NCBI GenBank assembly: GCA_963794415.1
Contig: CAWCDI010000004.1
Coordinates: forward strand, 62,001-126,000
Length of the DNA: 64,000 nucleotides
Direction: 5' to 3'
Origin: CAVPTL01 sp963794415
GTDB taxonomy: Bacteria > Actinomycetota > Thermoleophilia > Gaiellales > JAICJC01
A program made the position numbers and the translations under genes. Below are positions 1-9,102 of the stretch, one piece after another. Below the pieces are notes generated by a model that saw only the letters and a program-made list of their open reading frames with translations, did no database searches and was not told the origin of the DNA. Numbering within the stretch: the stretch's first letter is position 1; each line of letters starts with the position of its first letter.

Positions 1-1191
1 AGCCGCTCGATCTCGGCGCCGCGCATGTAGCCGCGGCCGCCGCAGACCTGCAGCATCTGATCCGAGACGCGGCTCGCGAGGCCGGCGGCCAGGAGCTTTG
101 CCTGGAACGACCACGAGCCCAGCGAGGCACGCGGGCGGGCGTCGGGGTCGGCCTCGTACATCGCCCAGCTGCCGTTGTCGGTGACGTCGTCGAGCGCCCG
201 GGAGAACGCGTAGGCGAAGAGCCGCGAGGCCTGGGCCTCGGTGACCGCGCCGCCGAACGTGTCCTGGATGGTGGGGTAGTCGGCGACGCTGCGGCCGTAC
301 TGGGCGTGCGAGCGGCGCGTGACGTGGCGCTTGGCGACATCGATGCAGCCCATCGCGAGGCCGTTGTAGGCGCCCGCGTACATGACCATGGCGAGCGGAT
401 CGACGGCCTCGTCGTTGGAGGCGGCGCCGTCGCCGGGCCAGCCGACGATGCGGTTGGGCGGGATCACGGCGTCGATGTCGAGCGGTCCCGACTGGTTGGC
501 GTGCATGCCCATCGCGTCCCACATGCCGGGGCTCGGCTGCACCTCGTCGGGGTAGAGCAGAAACACCGAGAGATCGGAGTAATCCCCTGCGAAATTCGGG
601 ACTCGTGGTCTGGGTGACGTACCAGTCGGCAAAGCCGCTCGAGGTGGTCCACGCGGCCTTCTTGCGCACGTGCCAGCCGCCGTCCACGCGATCGGCGCCC
701 GAGGTCTTGGGGTACCAGAAGTGGCCGCCGGTCTCGGGATCGGTGTAGGAGGCGGTGCCGACGAGGCAGTCGGAGTCGATGCGGCGCAGCAGCCGCTCGA
801 TGGCCGGATTGCCCTTGGCGCGGAAGACGAGGGCGGCGACGGCGACCATGTGCATCATGTAGATGAGCGCGGTGGACGGGCAGCCGTAGCGGGCGATGGT
901 CTCGGTGACCATCAGGGTGCCGACGTTGTTCTCGCCGCGGCCGCCGTACTCCTCGGGCACGATGATGCCCAGCAGGCGAAGGTCGGCGAGCGCCTCGAGG
1001 CTCTTTCGGGGGTACTCCCCGGTCTTGTCGGCCTCGATCGCGAGCGGGCGGATCACGTCGTGGCAGACCTCGATCAGCTGGGTCTGGAGCTCGCGCTGGG
1101 CGTCGGTGAGGTACCAGAGCGGGTCGAACTCGTGGTCGAGGCCGTAGTACTTCTCACCGCCCCAGAGCTTGGGGGGAGTCAGGTCAATCAT
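1..1191 (-). CDS. acyl-CoA dehydrogenase family protein, partial, one frameshift
   Basis: The reverse strand encodes an acyl-CoA dehydrogenase-type flavoprotein starting at ATG 1191 (MIDLTPPKLWGG...). About 200 residues read cleanly, including GIIVPEEYGG, which is typical of the N-terminal helical domain. Near 597 the frame slips: downstream of this point the family-like text (SVFLLYPDE, AMGMHANQSG, VCGGRGYMRGAEIERL) is in another frame, consistent with one extra base at about 596-601. VCGGRGYM near the C-terminus is the usual FAD/adenine-binding segment. The gene runs off the window at base 1, so the C-terminus is missing. It lies downstream of the AraC gene on the same strand with an 83-bp gap. 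Substrate unknown; FAD-linked alpha,beta-desaturation of an acyl thioester is the family reaction. The frameshift is either a sequence error or a real lesion. Confidence 0.82.
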   Translation of the reverse strand, partial: MIDLTPPKLWGGEKYYGLDHEFDPLWYLTDAQRELQTQLIEVCHDVIRPLAIEADKTGEYPRKSLEALADLRLLGIIVPEEYGGRGENNVGTLMVTETIARYGCPSTALIYMMHMVAVAALVFRAKGNPAIERLLRRIDSDCLVGTASYTDPETGGHFWYPKTSGADRVDGGWHVRKKAAWTTSSGFADWYVTQTTSPEFRRGLLRSLGVSALPRRGAAEPRHVGRDGHARQPVGTARHRRRDPAQPHRRLARRRRRLQRRGRRSARHGHVRGRLQRPRDGLHRCRQAPRHAPLARPVRPQRRRLPHHPGHVRRRGHRGPGLAALRLRVLPGARRRHRQRQLGDVRGRPRRPPACLAGLVVVPGKAPGRRPREPRLGSDAAGLRRPRLHARRRDRAA

Positions 1192-1249
1192 GCCGCCAAG
1201 CTAGCCCCGCGCGACGGGCGCGGCTAGCGCGTTTCGCGCGCCGGTATCG

Positions 1250-1266
1250 CATTCGTGCTGCGAATG
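1250..1266. promoter_or_regulatory. short inverted repeat between the AraC and acyl-CoA dehydrogenase genes
   Basis: CATTCG and CGAATG flank a 5-base loop in the gap between the two leftward genes. It could be an operator in the dehydrogenase promoter or a weak hairpin after the AraC stop. There is no T-tract, so it is not a canonical terminator. Confidence 0.25.
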
Positions 1267-1274
1267 TGCCTGAG

Positions 1275-2165
1275 TCAGACCTGGGTGCTGCGGCGGTATG
1301 CGCCGGGCGTGACCCCCACGTGGCGGGTGAAGACCGCGCCGAAGTGGCTCGCGCTGGGGTAGCCCACCTCGCGTCCCACCTCGGCCGCCGTCAGGCTGCT
1401 CGAGTGCAGGAGCTGCTTGGCCCGCTCCACGCGGCGCTCGGTGAGCCAGCGGTACGGCGGCACCCCGGTCGCCCGGCGAAATGCCCGGCTGAAGTGCGAG
1501 CGGCTGAGCCCGGCCTCGTTGGCGAGATCAGACAGCGAGAGGTCGCGGTCGAGCTGCGAGCAGATCATCGAGGTCACGCGCCGCAGCTGCCGCGGCGTGA
1601 GGGTCGGCTCGGCCATCATCGGCACGCGCACCGTGCAGTGGTGGTTGATGAGCTGCATCGCCATGCACTGCCCCGCCACGTCGTCGAAGAGCGACGGCGC
1701 GCGGCCGGGCCGGCGGAGCTCGGTGAACACCGCGAGGGTCATCAGCCGAAGCGCCTCGTCGGCAAACGGGAACCGGTCGATGAGCGTCGGCGCGGGCAGG
1801 CCGGCCTCGAGCGCGATGTCGGTGAGGTACGCCGGGCGGATCCAGAGGTGCAGCTCGTCGGTGGGCCGGTCCCACGTCCACGTGTTGACCTGCCCCGCGC
1901 TCATGATCACCGACGAGCCCGACCGCAGCTGCCCGCGCTGGATGCCCTCGCCGAGCTCCCGCTCGACCATCAGACTGCCGTTCACCGTGAACGACACGTA
2001 GTGGTGGTCAACCGCCGGGCACGTGAACGGCTCGCGCAGCTCGCTGAACCGGAACATCCCCAGCTGGAAGGGCTGGGACGGCGCAGACACCGGCGGCGGG
2101 CCCAGCAGCGAGCGAGCGCTGAGCGCCGATTCCCACTCCACAGGGGCCACCGCAGTCGCCGTCAT
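1275..2165 (-). CDS. AraC-family transcriptional regulator
   Basis: Helix-turn-helix regulator of about 296 aa. The C-terminal third is the double AraC HTH: LSDLANEAGLSRSHFSRAF is the first helix pair, and VGREVGYPSASHFGAVFTR the second with the usual G(Y)xxxSxF signature. The N-terminal 180 residues should be the ligand-binding domain and have no diagnostic motif. I chose the ATG at 2165 (MTATAVAPVEW); an ATG at 2210 would add 15 Arg/Pro-rich residues reaching into the divergent promoter. It is transcribed away from the aldehyde dehydrogenase at 2314, the classic arrangement for an AraC activator of its neighbour, and towards the acyl-CoA dehydrogenase. Probable role: control of an aldehyde or carboxylic-acid catabolic step (inference). 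Confidence 0.88.
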   Translation of the reverse strand: MTATAVAPVEWESALSARSLLGPPPVSAPSQPFQLGMFRFSELREPFTCPAVDHHYVSFTVNGSLMVERELGEGIQRGQLRSGSSVIMSAGQVNTWTWDRPTDELHLWIRPAYLTDIALEAGLPAPTLIDRFPFADEALRLMTLAVFTELRRPGRAPSLFDDVAGQCMAMQLINHHCTVRVPMMAEPTLTPRQLRRVTSMICSQLDRDLSLSDLANEAGLSRSHFSRAFRRATGVPPYRWLTERRVERAKQLLHSSSLTAAEVGREVGYPSASHFGAVFTRHVGVTPGAYRRSTQV

Positions 2166-2229
2166 GTGGCGAGTGTACCAACCCACCGGGCGTTCGGCCG
2201 GTTGCCTCATACGATCGTCTACCCGCGTT

Positions 2230-2251
2230 GTCCGACTTTGTCAGCGCGGAC
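2230..2251. promoter_or_regulatory. candidate operator in the AraC/aldehyde dehydrogenase divergent promoter
   Basis: GTCCG and CGGAC form an inverted repeat around a 12-base spacer inside the 148-bp divergent gap (2166-2313). A regulator site is expected here because an AraC gene faces its likely target, but the repeat is short and could be chance in GC-rich DNA. Confidence 0.25.
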
Positions 2252-2313
2252 GATTGTGCACCGCGCCGGGGTCCGGCAGGATGCCGGGAAGGACTCAAAC
2301 CAGGGAGCGTCTG

Positions 2314-3747
2314 ATGGCACAGATCACAGCATTTCGCGGGGCATTCGTGAGCGGCGAGTGGGTCGCCGGCACGGGCGAGGAGATCATCGACACCAACCCG
2401 GCCACGGGCGAGACCCTCGGCACGGTGACCGCCGCCGGGCCCGAGCAGGTCGATGCCGCCGTCGCCTCTGCGCGCACCGCCTTCGAGTCGTGGAAGCGCA
2501 CCACGGTGCTCGAGCGCGTCGAGATCTGCCGCCGCGCCTACGACATCTGCATGGATCGCGCCGAGGCCATCTCGCGCATCATCACGCAGGAGACCGGCAA
2601 GACCATCCGCGAGTCGCGCGAGGAGATGGTCGAGTACACCGCCGACCACTTCCGCCGCGCCGCCGAGGACGTGCTGCGCCACGAGGGCAAGGTGCTCCCC
2701 TCCACCCAGGGCAAGAACTCCAAGCGCATCCTCATCGTGCAGGAGCCGGTGGGCGTCGTCGCCGCCATCTCCCCCTGGAACTTCCCCGTGGACATCGCCG
2801 GCATCCCCATCGTCTACGGCCTGGCCTACGGCTGCTCGGTGGTGTGGAAGCCGTCCGAGCTCGCGCCCCTCTGCGCCGAGGCGTTCATGGACGTGCTGCA
2901 CGACGCCGGCTTCCCGCCCGGCACCTGCAGCCTGGTGCACGGCCGCGGCGACGTCGGCGCGCAGCTCGCCGGCCACCCCGGCGTGGACTCGGTGGTGTTC
3001 ACCGGCTCGATCGAGACGGGCGAGAAGGTCGCGCGCGAGGCCGGGCTCAAGAACCGCGTGCTCGAGCTGGGCGGAAACGGCCCGCAGATCGTGCTGGCAG
3101 ACGCCGACATGGAGTCGGCCGTGGACGCCGCCGTCATGGGCTGCTTCTACATGGCCGGCCAGGTCTGCACCGCCGCCGAGCGCGTGCTGGTCCACCGCGA
3201 CGTGCACGACGAGTTCGTCGAGAAGCTGGTCGCCAGGGCGAAGGAGCTGAGCGTCGGCGATCCGCTGGACGACGACACCGACATGGGCCCGATGTGCCAC
3301 CAGGGCACGCTCGAGCGCACCATCGCCCACATCGAGGACGCCGTCGCCCAGGGCGCCACCGTGGTCTCGGGCGGCGAGAGCTCGGGCATGTACCACGACC
3401 CGACCATCCTCACCGGCGTCACCACCGAGATGCGCATCGCCAAGGAGGAGACGTTCGGGCCGGTCGCGCCCATCATCCCCTTCGACACGCTCGACGAGGC
3501 GCTCGAGATCGCCAACTCCACCGAGTTCGGGCTCACCGCGGCGGTGTTCACGCAGTCGCTGCCCGACGCGTGGAGGGCGGCCGAGGAGCTCAACCACGGC
3601 ACCGTGCACATCAACGAGTCCACCAACTACTGGGATCAGATGGCGCCGTTCGGCGGGGCCAAGAAGTCGGGCGCCGGCCGCGAGCTGGCCGGCTGGATCG
3701 CCGATGCCCTGACCGAGACCAAGCAGATCACGTTCGATTTCCGGTGA
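2314..3747 (+). CDS. NAD(P)-dependent aldehyde dehydrogenase
   Basis: A 477-aa class I/II aldehyde dehydrogenase, normal length for the superfamily. Visible motifs in order: PWNFP (about residue 152) in the cofactor site, FTGSIETG at the dinucleotide fold, VLELGGNGPQIV with the general-base Glu, GQVCTAAER with the nucleophilic Cys, and EETFGPVAPI. It oxidises an aldehyde to the acid in the cytoplasm; substrate not predictable (succinate-semialdehyde or lactaldehyde-like enzymes look similar). The ATG at 2314 (MAQITAFRGAFVSG) was preferred over upstream starts because family similarity begins there and the upstream frame crosses the divergent promoter. Likely controlled by the AraC protein encoded on the other side of the promoter. 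Confidence 0.93.
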   Translation: MAQITAFRGAFVSGEWVAGTGEEIIDTNPATGETLGTVTAAGPEQVDAAVASARTAFESWKRTTVLERVEICRRAYDICMDRAEAISRIITQETGKTIRESREEMVEYTADHFRRAAEDVLRHEGKVLPSTQGKNSKRILIVQEPVGVVAAISPWNFPVDIAGIPIVYGLAYGCSVVWKPSELAPLCAEAFMDVLHDAGFPPGTCSLVHGRGDVGAQLAGHPGVDSVVFTGSIETGEKVAREAGLKNRVLELGGNGPQIVLADADMESAVDAAVMGCFYMAGQVCTAAERVLVHRDVHDEFVEKLVARAKELSVGDPLDDDTDMGPMCHQGTLERTIAHIEDAVAQGATVVSGGESSGMYHDPTILTGVTTEMRIAKEETFGPVAPIIPFDTLDEALEIANSTEFGLTAAVFTQSLPDAWRAAEELNHGTVHINESTNYWDQMAPFGGAKKSGAGRELAGWIADALTETKQITFDFR

Positions 3748-3851
3748 GCACCAAGGTGCTGGAGGTGGCCCGGCGGCTGGCCTGGTATCTGATCGAGGAC
3801 CGGCGCGACCCCGAATCCTCGGCTCACCTCGAGGAGGAATTCTGCCGATAG
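3744..3851 (+). CDS. small 35-aa protein overlapping the aldehyde dehydrogenase stop
   Basis: A GTG start at 3744 overlaps the dehydrogenase TGA (GTGA), and the frame runs 35 codons to a TAG at 3849-3851, ending 6 bases before the next gene. The product is amphipathic and acidic at the end (SSAHLEEEFCR). Codon third positions are mostly G/C, as in real genes here, and the start overlap matches the coupling seen across the window. I do not recognise it. It could be read-through of ordinary GC-rich spacer, so support is moderate at best. Confidence 0.35.
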   Translation: MSTKVLEVARRLAWYLIEDRRDPESSAHLEEEFCR

Positions 3852-3857
3852 GAGAGC

Positions 3858-4893
3858 ATGTGGCTGAAAAAGCCCCAGGCTCCCCAGACTGATGCGCGCG
3901 GCGGCGAGGCGGTTCTCCGCGTCGCGCTCGCCCTTGCCTCCGCGGGCAGTCCCGAGGCCGTGCTCGACATCCTGGCGCACGAGCTGATCGCCGCAGTCCC
4001 GCGCGCCTCGGAGTGCACCATCTCGGCCTGGGATCCGGTCTCCGACCAGCTCGTGGTCTCGGCAATCAGCTATCGCGACCCGTTCCCGACAGGCGACGAC
4101 ATCGGCAAGCGCTACGACCTGGGCGACTACCCGGGCCTGCGCGACCTGCTGCAGCAACGCTCCGGCTACCTCGAGTACCGGGTGACGGATCCGTCGATCA
4201 CGCCGCAGGTGCGCGCGCAGCTCACCGAGTGGGAGTGGCAGACGTGGGCGTCGTTCCCGCTGGTGGTGGGCGGCGAGGCCGTGGGCGTGGTGGACGTCGT
4301 TGACTACACCTCCGCCGCCACCTGGGAGGGCCGCCGACGTGCGGCTCTGCCAGGCGCTTGCGAGCCTCGCGGCCGGCTCGGTGCGAAACGCCCAGCTGGT
4401 GGCCGAGCTGCGCGACCTGGCCGACCGCGACCCGCTCACGGGCCTGCTCAACCACCGCGCGTTCTACGAGGCGCTCGAGCGAAAGCACGAGCGGGCGCTG
4501 CGATCGAACGACTGGCTGACGGTGCTCGTGACCGACGTGGACGATTTCAAGGGCTACAACGACCGCCACGGGCACCTGAAGGGCGACGAGACCCTGCGCC
4601 GCGTGGGCCAGTCGATCGTGCAGCTGACGCGGTCGGACGACATCGCCGGGCGCATCGGCGGCGACGAGTTCGCGCTCGCCCTGGTGAACGTGAGCCCGGT
4701 GGATGCCGAGTCGATCGCCCACCGGCTGATCACCAACGTGTTCGAGCAGACGGGCCTCTCGTGCTCGGTGGGCGTGATGCTCGCACCGAGCTCGAGCCAG
4801 TCGCACCTGGACATCGTGGATCTGGCCGACAACGCGCTGCGCGTGGCCAAGACGAACGGCAAGAACGCCGTTCGCATCGCAAACGCCGCCTGA
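3858..4893 (+). CDS. GAF-GGDEF protein, probable diguanylate cyclase (one frameshift)
   Basis: The N-terminal part (3858 to about 4330) looks like a GAF sensor domain: SPEAVLDILAHEL and FPLVVGGEAVGVVDVV are typical strand text. The C-terminal part (about 4335-4893) is a GGDEF domain: ADRDPLTGLLNHRAFYEALE, TDVDDFKGYNDRHGH, then GRIGGDEFALAL. An RSDD lies five residues before GGDEF, matching the RxxD inhibitory site for c-di-GMP feedback. The domains are in different frames; the switch at about 4328-4336 needs one base change, after which a GAF-linker-GGDEF protein of about 345 aa is restored. It would make c-di-GMP from GTP in response to a GAF ligand. Start ATG 3858 follows a GGAGAG. With an intact active site, loss of function is not obvious; a sequence error is likely. 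Confidence 0.85.
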
Positions 4894-4932
4894 CTCGGAG
4901 TGGACCGGCCGCCTGCGGGGTAGACGACCGGC

Positions 4933-5541
4933 GTGGCCTCCGCGCACGACACCGCGCACAAGTTCTCCGACCTGTTCGGGACGTACCTCGTGGTCACGAT
5001 CGCGGCCGTCGTCGTGGTCTTCATCGCGGTCGGCGTCACGCTCCTGCTCTTCACCGACCGCACCGGCCGCGACCCCCGCCCGTCGGGCGAGCGGCGTGTG
5101 GTGCTCACGGGCTATGCCCTCATGCTCGCCGTCATCGCCGTCGTCCTGATCAGCGCCACCTTCGCGACCGAGGGCGACATCGACTCCACCTCAGCTGCAC
5201 CCGCAGCGACGGTCTCGGTGGTCGCCTCGCAGTGGCGCTGGACGTTCACCTACCCGGGCCACCCCGGCGTCACGACGGTCGATCAGCTCGACGTGCCGCG
5301 CGGCCAGGTGGTGCTCTTCCGGCTGCGCTCCGCCGACGTGATCCACTCGATGTGGTTCGTGGCGCAGCGGTTCAAGCGCTATGCGACGCCCGGCTCGCCC
5401 ACCAGCTTCGAGCTCACCTTCGCGCGCAGCGGCACCTTCCGCGGGGAGTGCGCACAGTTCTGCGGCATAGGCCACGACCACATGCGGTTCACCGTCCACG
5501 TCGTGAGCCCCGGCGCCTACCGGCAGTGGCTCGCGCAATGA
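4933..5541 (+). CDS. ctaC: cytochrome c oxidase subunit II
   Basis: A 202-aa CuA-bearing subunit of the terminal oxidase. Two transmembrane segments lie at about residues 17-40 (VVTIAAVVVVFIAVGVTLLL) and 60-80, followed by the periplasmic-side cupredoxin domain. The CuA site is complete: the first His in ADVIHSMWF and GECAQFCGIGHDHM with Cys-x3-Cys, His and Met ligands. VASQWRWTFTYPG is the conserved aromatic electron-entry patch. It takes electrons from cytochrome c or, in actinobacteria, from the cytochrome c domains of QcrC. No fused C-terminal haem domain is present. GTG start at 4933; the stop overlaps the ctaD start (ATGA). First gene of the respiratory run. Confidence 0.93.
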   Translation: MASAHDTAHKFSDLFGTYLVVTIAAVVVVFIAVGVTLLLFTDRTGRDPRPSGERRVVLTGYALMLAVIAVVLISATFATEGDIDSTSAAPAATVSVVASQWRWTFTYPGHPGVTTVDQLDVPRGQVVLFRLRSADVIHSMWFVAQRFKRYATPGSPTSFELTFARSGTFRGECAQFCGIGHDHMRFTVHVVSPGAYRQWLAQ

Positions 5542-7134
5542 GCACCGCGACGCTCCCCCGCCCCGCCGGCGGCCTCGTGGACTGGGTCTCGGCCACCGAC
5601 CACAAGCGGGTGGCGGTGCGGATGATGGTGCTCTGCGCCGTCTTCTTCTTCCTCGGCGGCACGCTCGCGCTGACCATGCGCTCGGAGCTGGCGCGGCCCG
5701 GCCTGCAGTACGTCTCGACGTCCACCTACGACCAGCTCTTCACGATGCACGGCTCGACCATGATCTTCCTGGTGATGACGCCGCTGGCCGTGGCGCTCGG
5801 GGCCTACCTGGTGCCGCTCCAGATCGGCGCCGCCGACCTGGTCGCGCCGCGCCTCAACCTGTTCTGCGGTGTGGCTCCTGGGCGCCGGCGGGCTGATCAT
5901 GTACAGCGGCTTTCTCACCGCCCACGGCGCAGCCCAGGCCGGGTGGACGGAGTTCCTGCCCGTCTCGGGCCGCGTCTACGCCCCGGGCCCCGGGACCGAC
6001 CTCTGGGCGATCGGGGTGTTCCTCGCGACGGTCGCCGTGATCATCCTCGCGGCCGACATCTCGCTCACGGTGTTCCTGCGCCGCGCGCCTGGGCATGACC
6101 ATGCGGCGGCTGCCGGTCTTCACGTGGACGATGCTCGCCACCTGCTTTCTGATCGTCTTCGGCTTCCCGGCGCTGCCGGCGGGCTGGTCCTGCTCGAGAT
6201 CCAGCGCCACACGAGCCTCACGTTCTCGCCCGGTCGATCTACCTCGAGCTCTTCTGGTTCTACGGCCACCCCGCCGTCTACGTGATGTTCTTCCCGTTCC
6301 TCGGCGCGGTGTTCGAGGTGCTCGCAGGTGTTCTCGGGCCGGCCGCGTGGTGGGCTACACGCCGCTCGTGCGTGACCCTCCTCGCGTTCAACGCGACGTC
6401 GATGACGGTGTGGGCGCACCACATGTTCACGACCGGCCAGGTGTTCAACGAGTACTTCGCGCTCACCTCCACGCTGCTCCTGGTGTTCGCCGGGGTCGAG
6501 TACTTCGACGCGGTGGCGACCATGTGGGGCGGCGCGATCCGGCTCGAGCCGCCGCATGCTCTTCGCCCTCGCGTTTCTTGTTGCAGTTCGTCATCGGCGG
6601 CGTGACCGGCATCATGCTGGCCTCGCCCGCCGCTCGACTACCACCTGAACGACAGCTACTTCGTGGTGGCCCACTTCCACTACACGCTCTTTGCCGGGAG
6701 CCTCTTCGGCGCTCCTCGCAGGGCTCTACTACTGGTATCCCAAGATCACGGGGCACATGCTGAACCGGCGGCTCTCGGCTCATCCAGTTCTGGATCCTGG
6801 TGGTGGGCACCAACCTCACGTTCTTCCCCCAGTTCATCCTGGGCTACCGCGGGATGGCCCGGCGCGTGGCCGACTATCCCGCCCACGCGGGGCTCACCGG
6901 CCTGAACGAGCTCTCGACCGCCGGGGCGTTCGTCACCGCGGCTCGCCATGCTCGTGCTGCTCTGGAACCTCATCCAGGCGCCGCGCCGGGCCATCGCCGC
7001 AGGCCCCGACCCGTGGCAGGGCCAGACGCTCGAGTGGTGGACGAGCTCGCCCCCGCCGCGCCACAACTTCACGTCGCTCCCGGCGATCGCATCGGCGGCG
7101 CCGCTCCTTGATCTGCGCGAGGCGCGAGGCATGA
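5538..7134 (+). CDS. ctaD: cytochrome c oxidase subunit I, split by multiple frameshifts
   Basis: Subunit I of the haem-copper oxidase, holding haem a, haem a3 and CuB in about 12 membrane helices. It starts MSTATLPRPAGGLVDW at the ATGA overlap with ctaC. Recognisable in order: DQLFTMHGSTMIF (haem a His), FYGHPAVYV (CuB His and cross-linked Tyr; the usual Glu of GHPEVY is Ala), TVWAHHMFTTG (CuB His pair), and YFVVAHFHYTLF (haem His pair). These pieces sit in all three frames. Switches at about 5869, 6090, 6180-6240, 6330, 6350, 6372, 6556, 6580, 6632, 6713, 6781 and 6944 can each be repaired by removing one base. The end is inferred: removing one G near 7129 gives a TGA at 7132-7134 overlapping the next ATG. 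I read it as one intact gene with sequence errors. Confidence 0.88.
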
Positions 7135-7475
7135 GGTCGGCGTCGCTGGCCGTCTGGGGCGCGGTGCTGATCGCCATGGCGGCGGTGCTCTGGATCTGGT
7201 CGGGCTCGCTCGGCCCCGCCGTGCCGCTGGGCGCCGCGGGCATCGCAGCGCTTCTCATCGGCCTTGGCCTCTCGGTGCGGACCAACCGCCCGGCCGGCCC
7301 GCTGGCGCTGGCGGATCAGAGCCTGCCGGCCGTGCTGGTGGCCGTCGGCATCGCCGTCTCGCTCATCGCCCTGGTCGGCGGCTGGTGGCTGGTGCTGATC
7401 GGTGGCGCCATCGCGCTGGCGGGCCTTGCCGGCCTCGTGCGCGAGCACCGTGCGAGCAGGCGGGTGATGCCGTGA
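7131..7475 (+). CDS. small membrane protein in the respiratory operon
   Basis: A 114-aa, four-helix hydrophobic protein starting ATG 7131. Helices are at roughly residues 5-24, 29-45, 58-78 and 82-100, and a basic tail ends REHRASRRVMP. It occupies the place between subunit I and qcrC where actinobacteria usually encode subunit III (ctaE) and/or subunit IV (ctaF), but it is too short for a seven-helix or even five-helix subunit III. A ctaF-like accessory subunit is the best guess. The stop overlaps the qcrC start (TGATG). In the raw sequence the frame is open into the end of ctaD, so the two could be taken for one protein. Confidence 0.6.
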   Translation: MRSASLAVWGAVLIAMAAVLWIWSGSLGPAVPLGAAGIAALLIGLGLSVRTNRPAGPLALADQSLPAVLVAVGIAVSLIALVGGWWLVLIGGAIALAGLAGLVREHRASRRVMP

Positions 7476-8237
7476 TGGGCCTTCGCACAGCCGCGAGCGT
7501 CGCCGCCGCCGGAGCCCTCCTGGCCGGGGCGACAGCCCTGCTCTTCGGCGCCGGGATGGCCGACGCCGGCGGCGTGCCCGACACGAGCACCCGGTGTTCC
7601 GGCCGGCGCGCGGCTCTTCCAGGAGAGCTGCGCGAGCTGCCACGGCGACCACGCCGCAGGGAGTTGACGGCGTGGGGCCCGTCGCTGCTCGGCGTCGGCG
7701 CCCAGGCCGCCGACTTCGAGCTCTCCACCGGGCGCATGCCGCTGGCCGTCGCAAGCGCCGAGCCGGTGCGCTCGAAGCCCGCGTTCAGCGACGCGGAGAT
7801 GCGCTCGCTGGTGGCCTACATCGGCTCGCTCGGCGGCCCGGGCATCCCGCAGGCCGATCCGGCGAAGGGGTCGGTGGTCGCCGGCCGCGAGCTCTTTGCC
7901 TCCAACTGCGCATCGTGCCACCAGATCACCGGCTCGGGCGGCGTGGTGCCCGGCGCGAGCGTGCCGTCGCTCCAGTCGGCCACGCCCACGCAGATCGCCG
8001 AGGCGGTGCGCATGGGCCCGTACCTGATGCCGCGGTTCTCGGCCGGGGAGCTCACGCCGCGACAGGTCGACGGCATCGCCGCGCTACGTGCTCTCGACCC
8101 GATCGCCGGCGGATCCCGGCGGGTGGAGCATCGGCCACCTCGGCCCCGTGCCGGAGGGCCTGGTCGCCTGGGGCATCGGCATCGTCGCGCTGCTCCTGGT
8201 GGCCGCGCGGATCATCGGTGAGCGGACGCCGGCATGA
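7475..8237 (+). CDS. qcrC: di-haem cytochrome c subunit of the bcc complex (frameshifted)
   Basis: A membrane cytochrome c of about 254 aa after frame repair. An N-terminal hydrophobic segment (VAAAGALLAGATALLFGAG) is followed by two haem c sites, CASCHGDH near 7630 and CASCHQITG near 7910, with distal-ligand text AVRMGPYLMPRF. A C-terminal helix (VAWGIGIVALLLVAARIIG) anchors it. Two haems in QcrC are the hallmark of the actinobacterial bcc-oxidase supercomplex, where this protein replaces soluble cytochrome c and passes electrons to CuA of subunit II. Frame switches near 7590, 7610, 7650, 7672 and 8085 are each fixed by one base. Start ATG 7475 overlaps the previous stop; the end overlaps qcrA (ATGA). 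Confidence 0.87.
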
Positions 8238-9102
8238 AGGGCCGCGCCGAGCTCCTCGACCGCTGCCGCCCTGGGCGTCTGCTCGCTCGCCGCGCTGGCG
8301 TTCATCGGCGCCTACTTCGAGTCGAGCTCGACGCAGCTATGGGCGTGGCCTTCGCCGTTGCGCTGCTCGCGCTGGCGGTGGCGATGATCCTCGCCGGCCG
8401 CCTGCGTGGTGCCCCAGGCAGACCCAGACCGAGGCACCGGCCCGAGGTGGCCGACGAGCACGCCGTGGCCGAGGTGGAGGAGCTGGTGCACGAGTCGGGC
8501 ACCGATGTGACCCGCCGGGGGCTCCTCACGGGCGCCGGGATCGCGGCCGCGGCGGGCGCTCACGGTGGCCGGGCTCGTGCCGCTGGCCTCGCTCGGCCCC
8601 GACTCCAAGGAGGGGCTCGGGACATCGCCGTGGCGGGCGGGAATCCGCCTCGTGGACGAGGCCGGCGAGCGGATCGATCCCGGCGGCGATCGCCGTCGGC
8701 TCGTTCGTGACGGCGTTCCCCGAGGGCTCCGACCCGCGCGAGGTGGGCTCGCCGGTGATCGTCGTGGGGCTGAAGCCGGCCGAGCTCCACCTGCCGGCAG
8801 ACCGCGCCGGGTGGGCCGTGGACGGGCATCGTCGCGTACTCCAAGATCTGCACCCACGCGGGCTGCGCGGTGGGGATGCTGCGCTACCCGCTCTACGAGG
8901 CGCACTCGCCGCCGCCGGGCCTGGTCTGCCCGTGCCACTACTCGACGTTCGACCCGGCCGACGGCGGGACGCGTCGTCTTCGGCCCGGCCGGCCGGCCGC
9001 TGCCGCAGCTGCCGCATCCGCGTGGGCGCCGACGGCAAGCTCGAGGCCGCCGGCCACATGTCGGGGCCGATCGGGCCCGCCTGGTGGAGCGTGCACGCGT
9101 GA
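8234..9102 (+). CDS. qcrA: Rieske iron-sulfur subunit of the bcc complex (frameshifted)
   Basis: About 289 aa after repair. The N-terminal part has at least two membrane segments (AFAVALLALAVAMILAG is one), as in the three-helix actinobacterial QcrA, then TRRGLLTGAGIAAAAA, which resembles a twin-arginine-type segment before the Rieske domain. The [2Fe-2S] site is complete: CTHAGCAVG and CPCHYSTFD, each giving one Cys and one His ligand, plus the disulfide cysteines. It carries electrons from menaquinol at the b subunit to QcrC. Several one-base frame switches occur (near 8255, 8410, 8562, 8685, 8825, 8970 and 9010). Ends at TGA 9100-9102, overlapping a GTG for qcrB. Confidence 0.87.

Noticed and set aside
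1266..3851. Long forward frame of 861 codons
   Set aside because: It is antisense of the AraC gene and out of frame with the aldehyde dehydrogenase; the composition (His/Arg/Gly-rich) is that of GC-rich shadow frames. Only its last 36 codons could be real.
2008..4065. Long reverse frame of 685 codons
   Set aside because: Antisense of the aldehyde dehydrogenase and GAF-GGDEF genes, which have full motif support.
7131..7475. Single fused ctaD plus membrane-protein gene
   Set aside because: The open frame across 7131 is explained by one extra G near 7129, whose removal gives a stop overlapping the ATG, as at every other junction of this operon.
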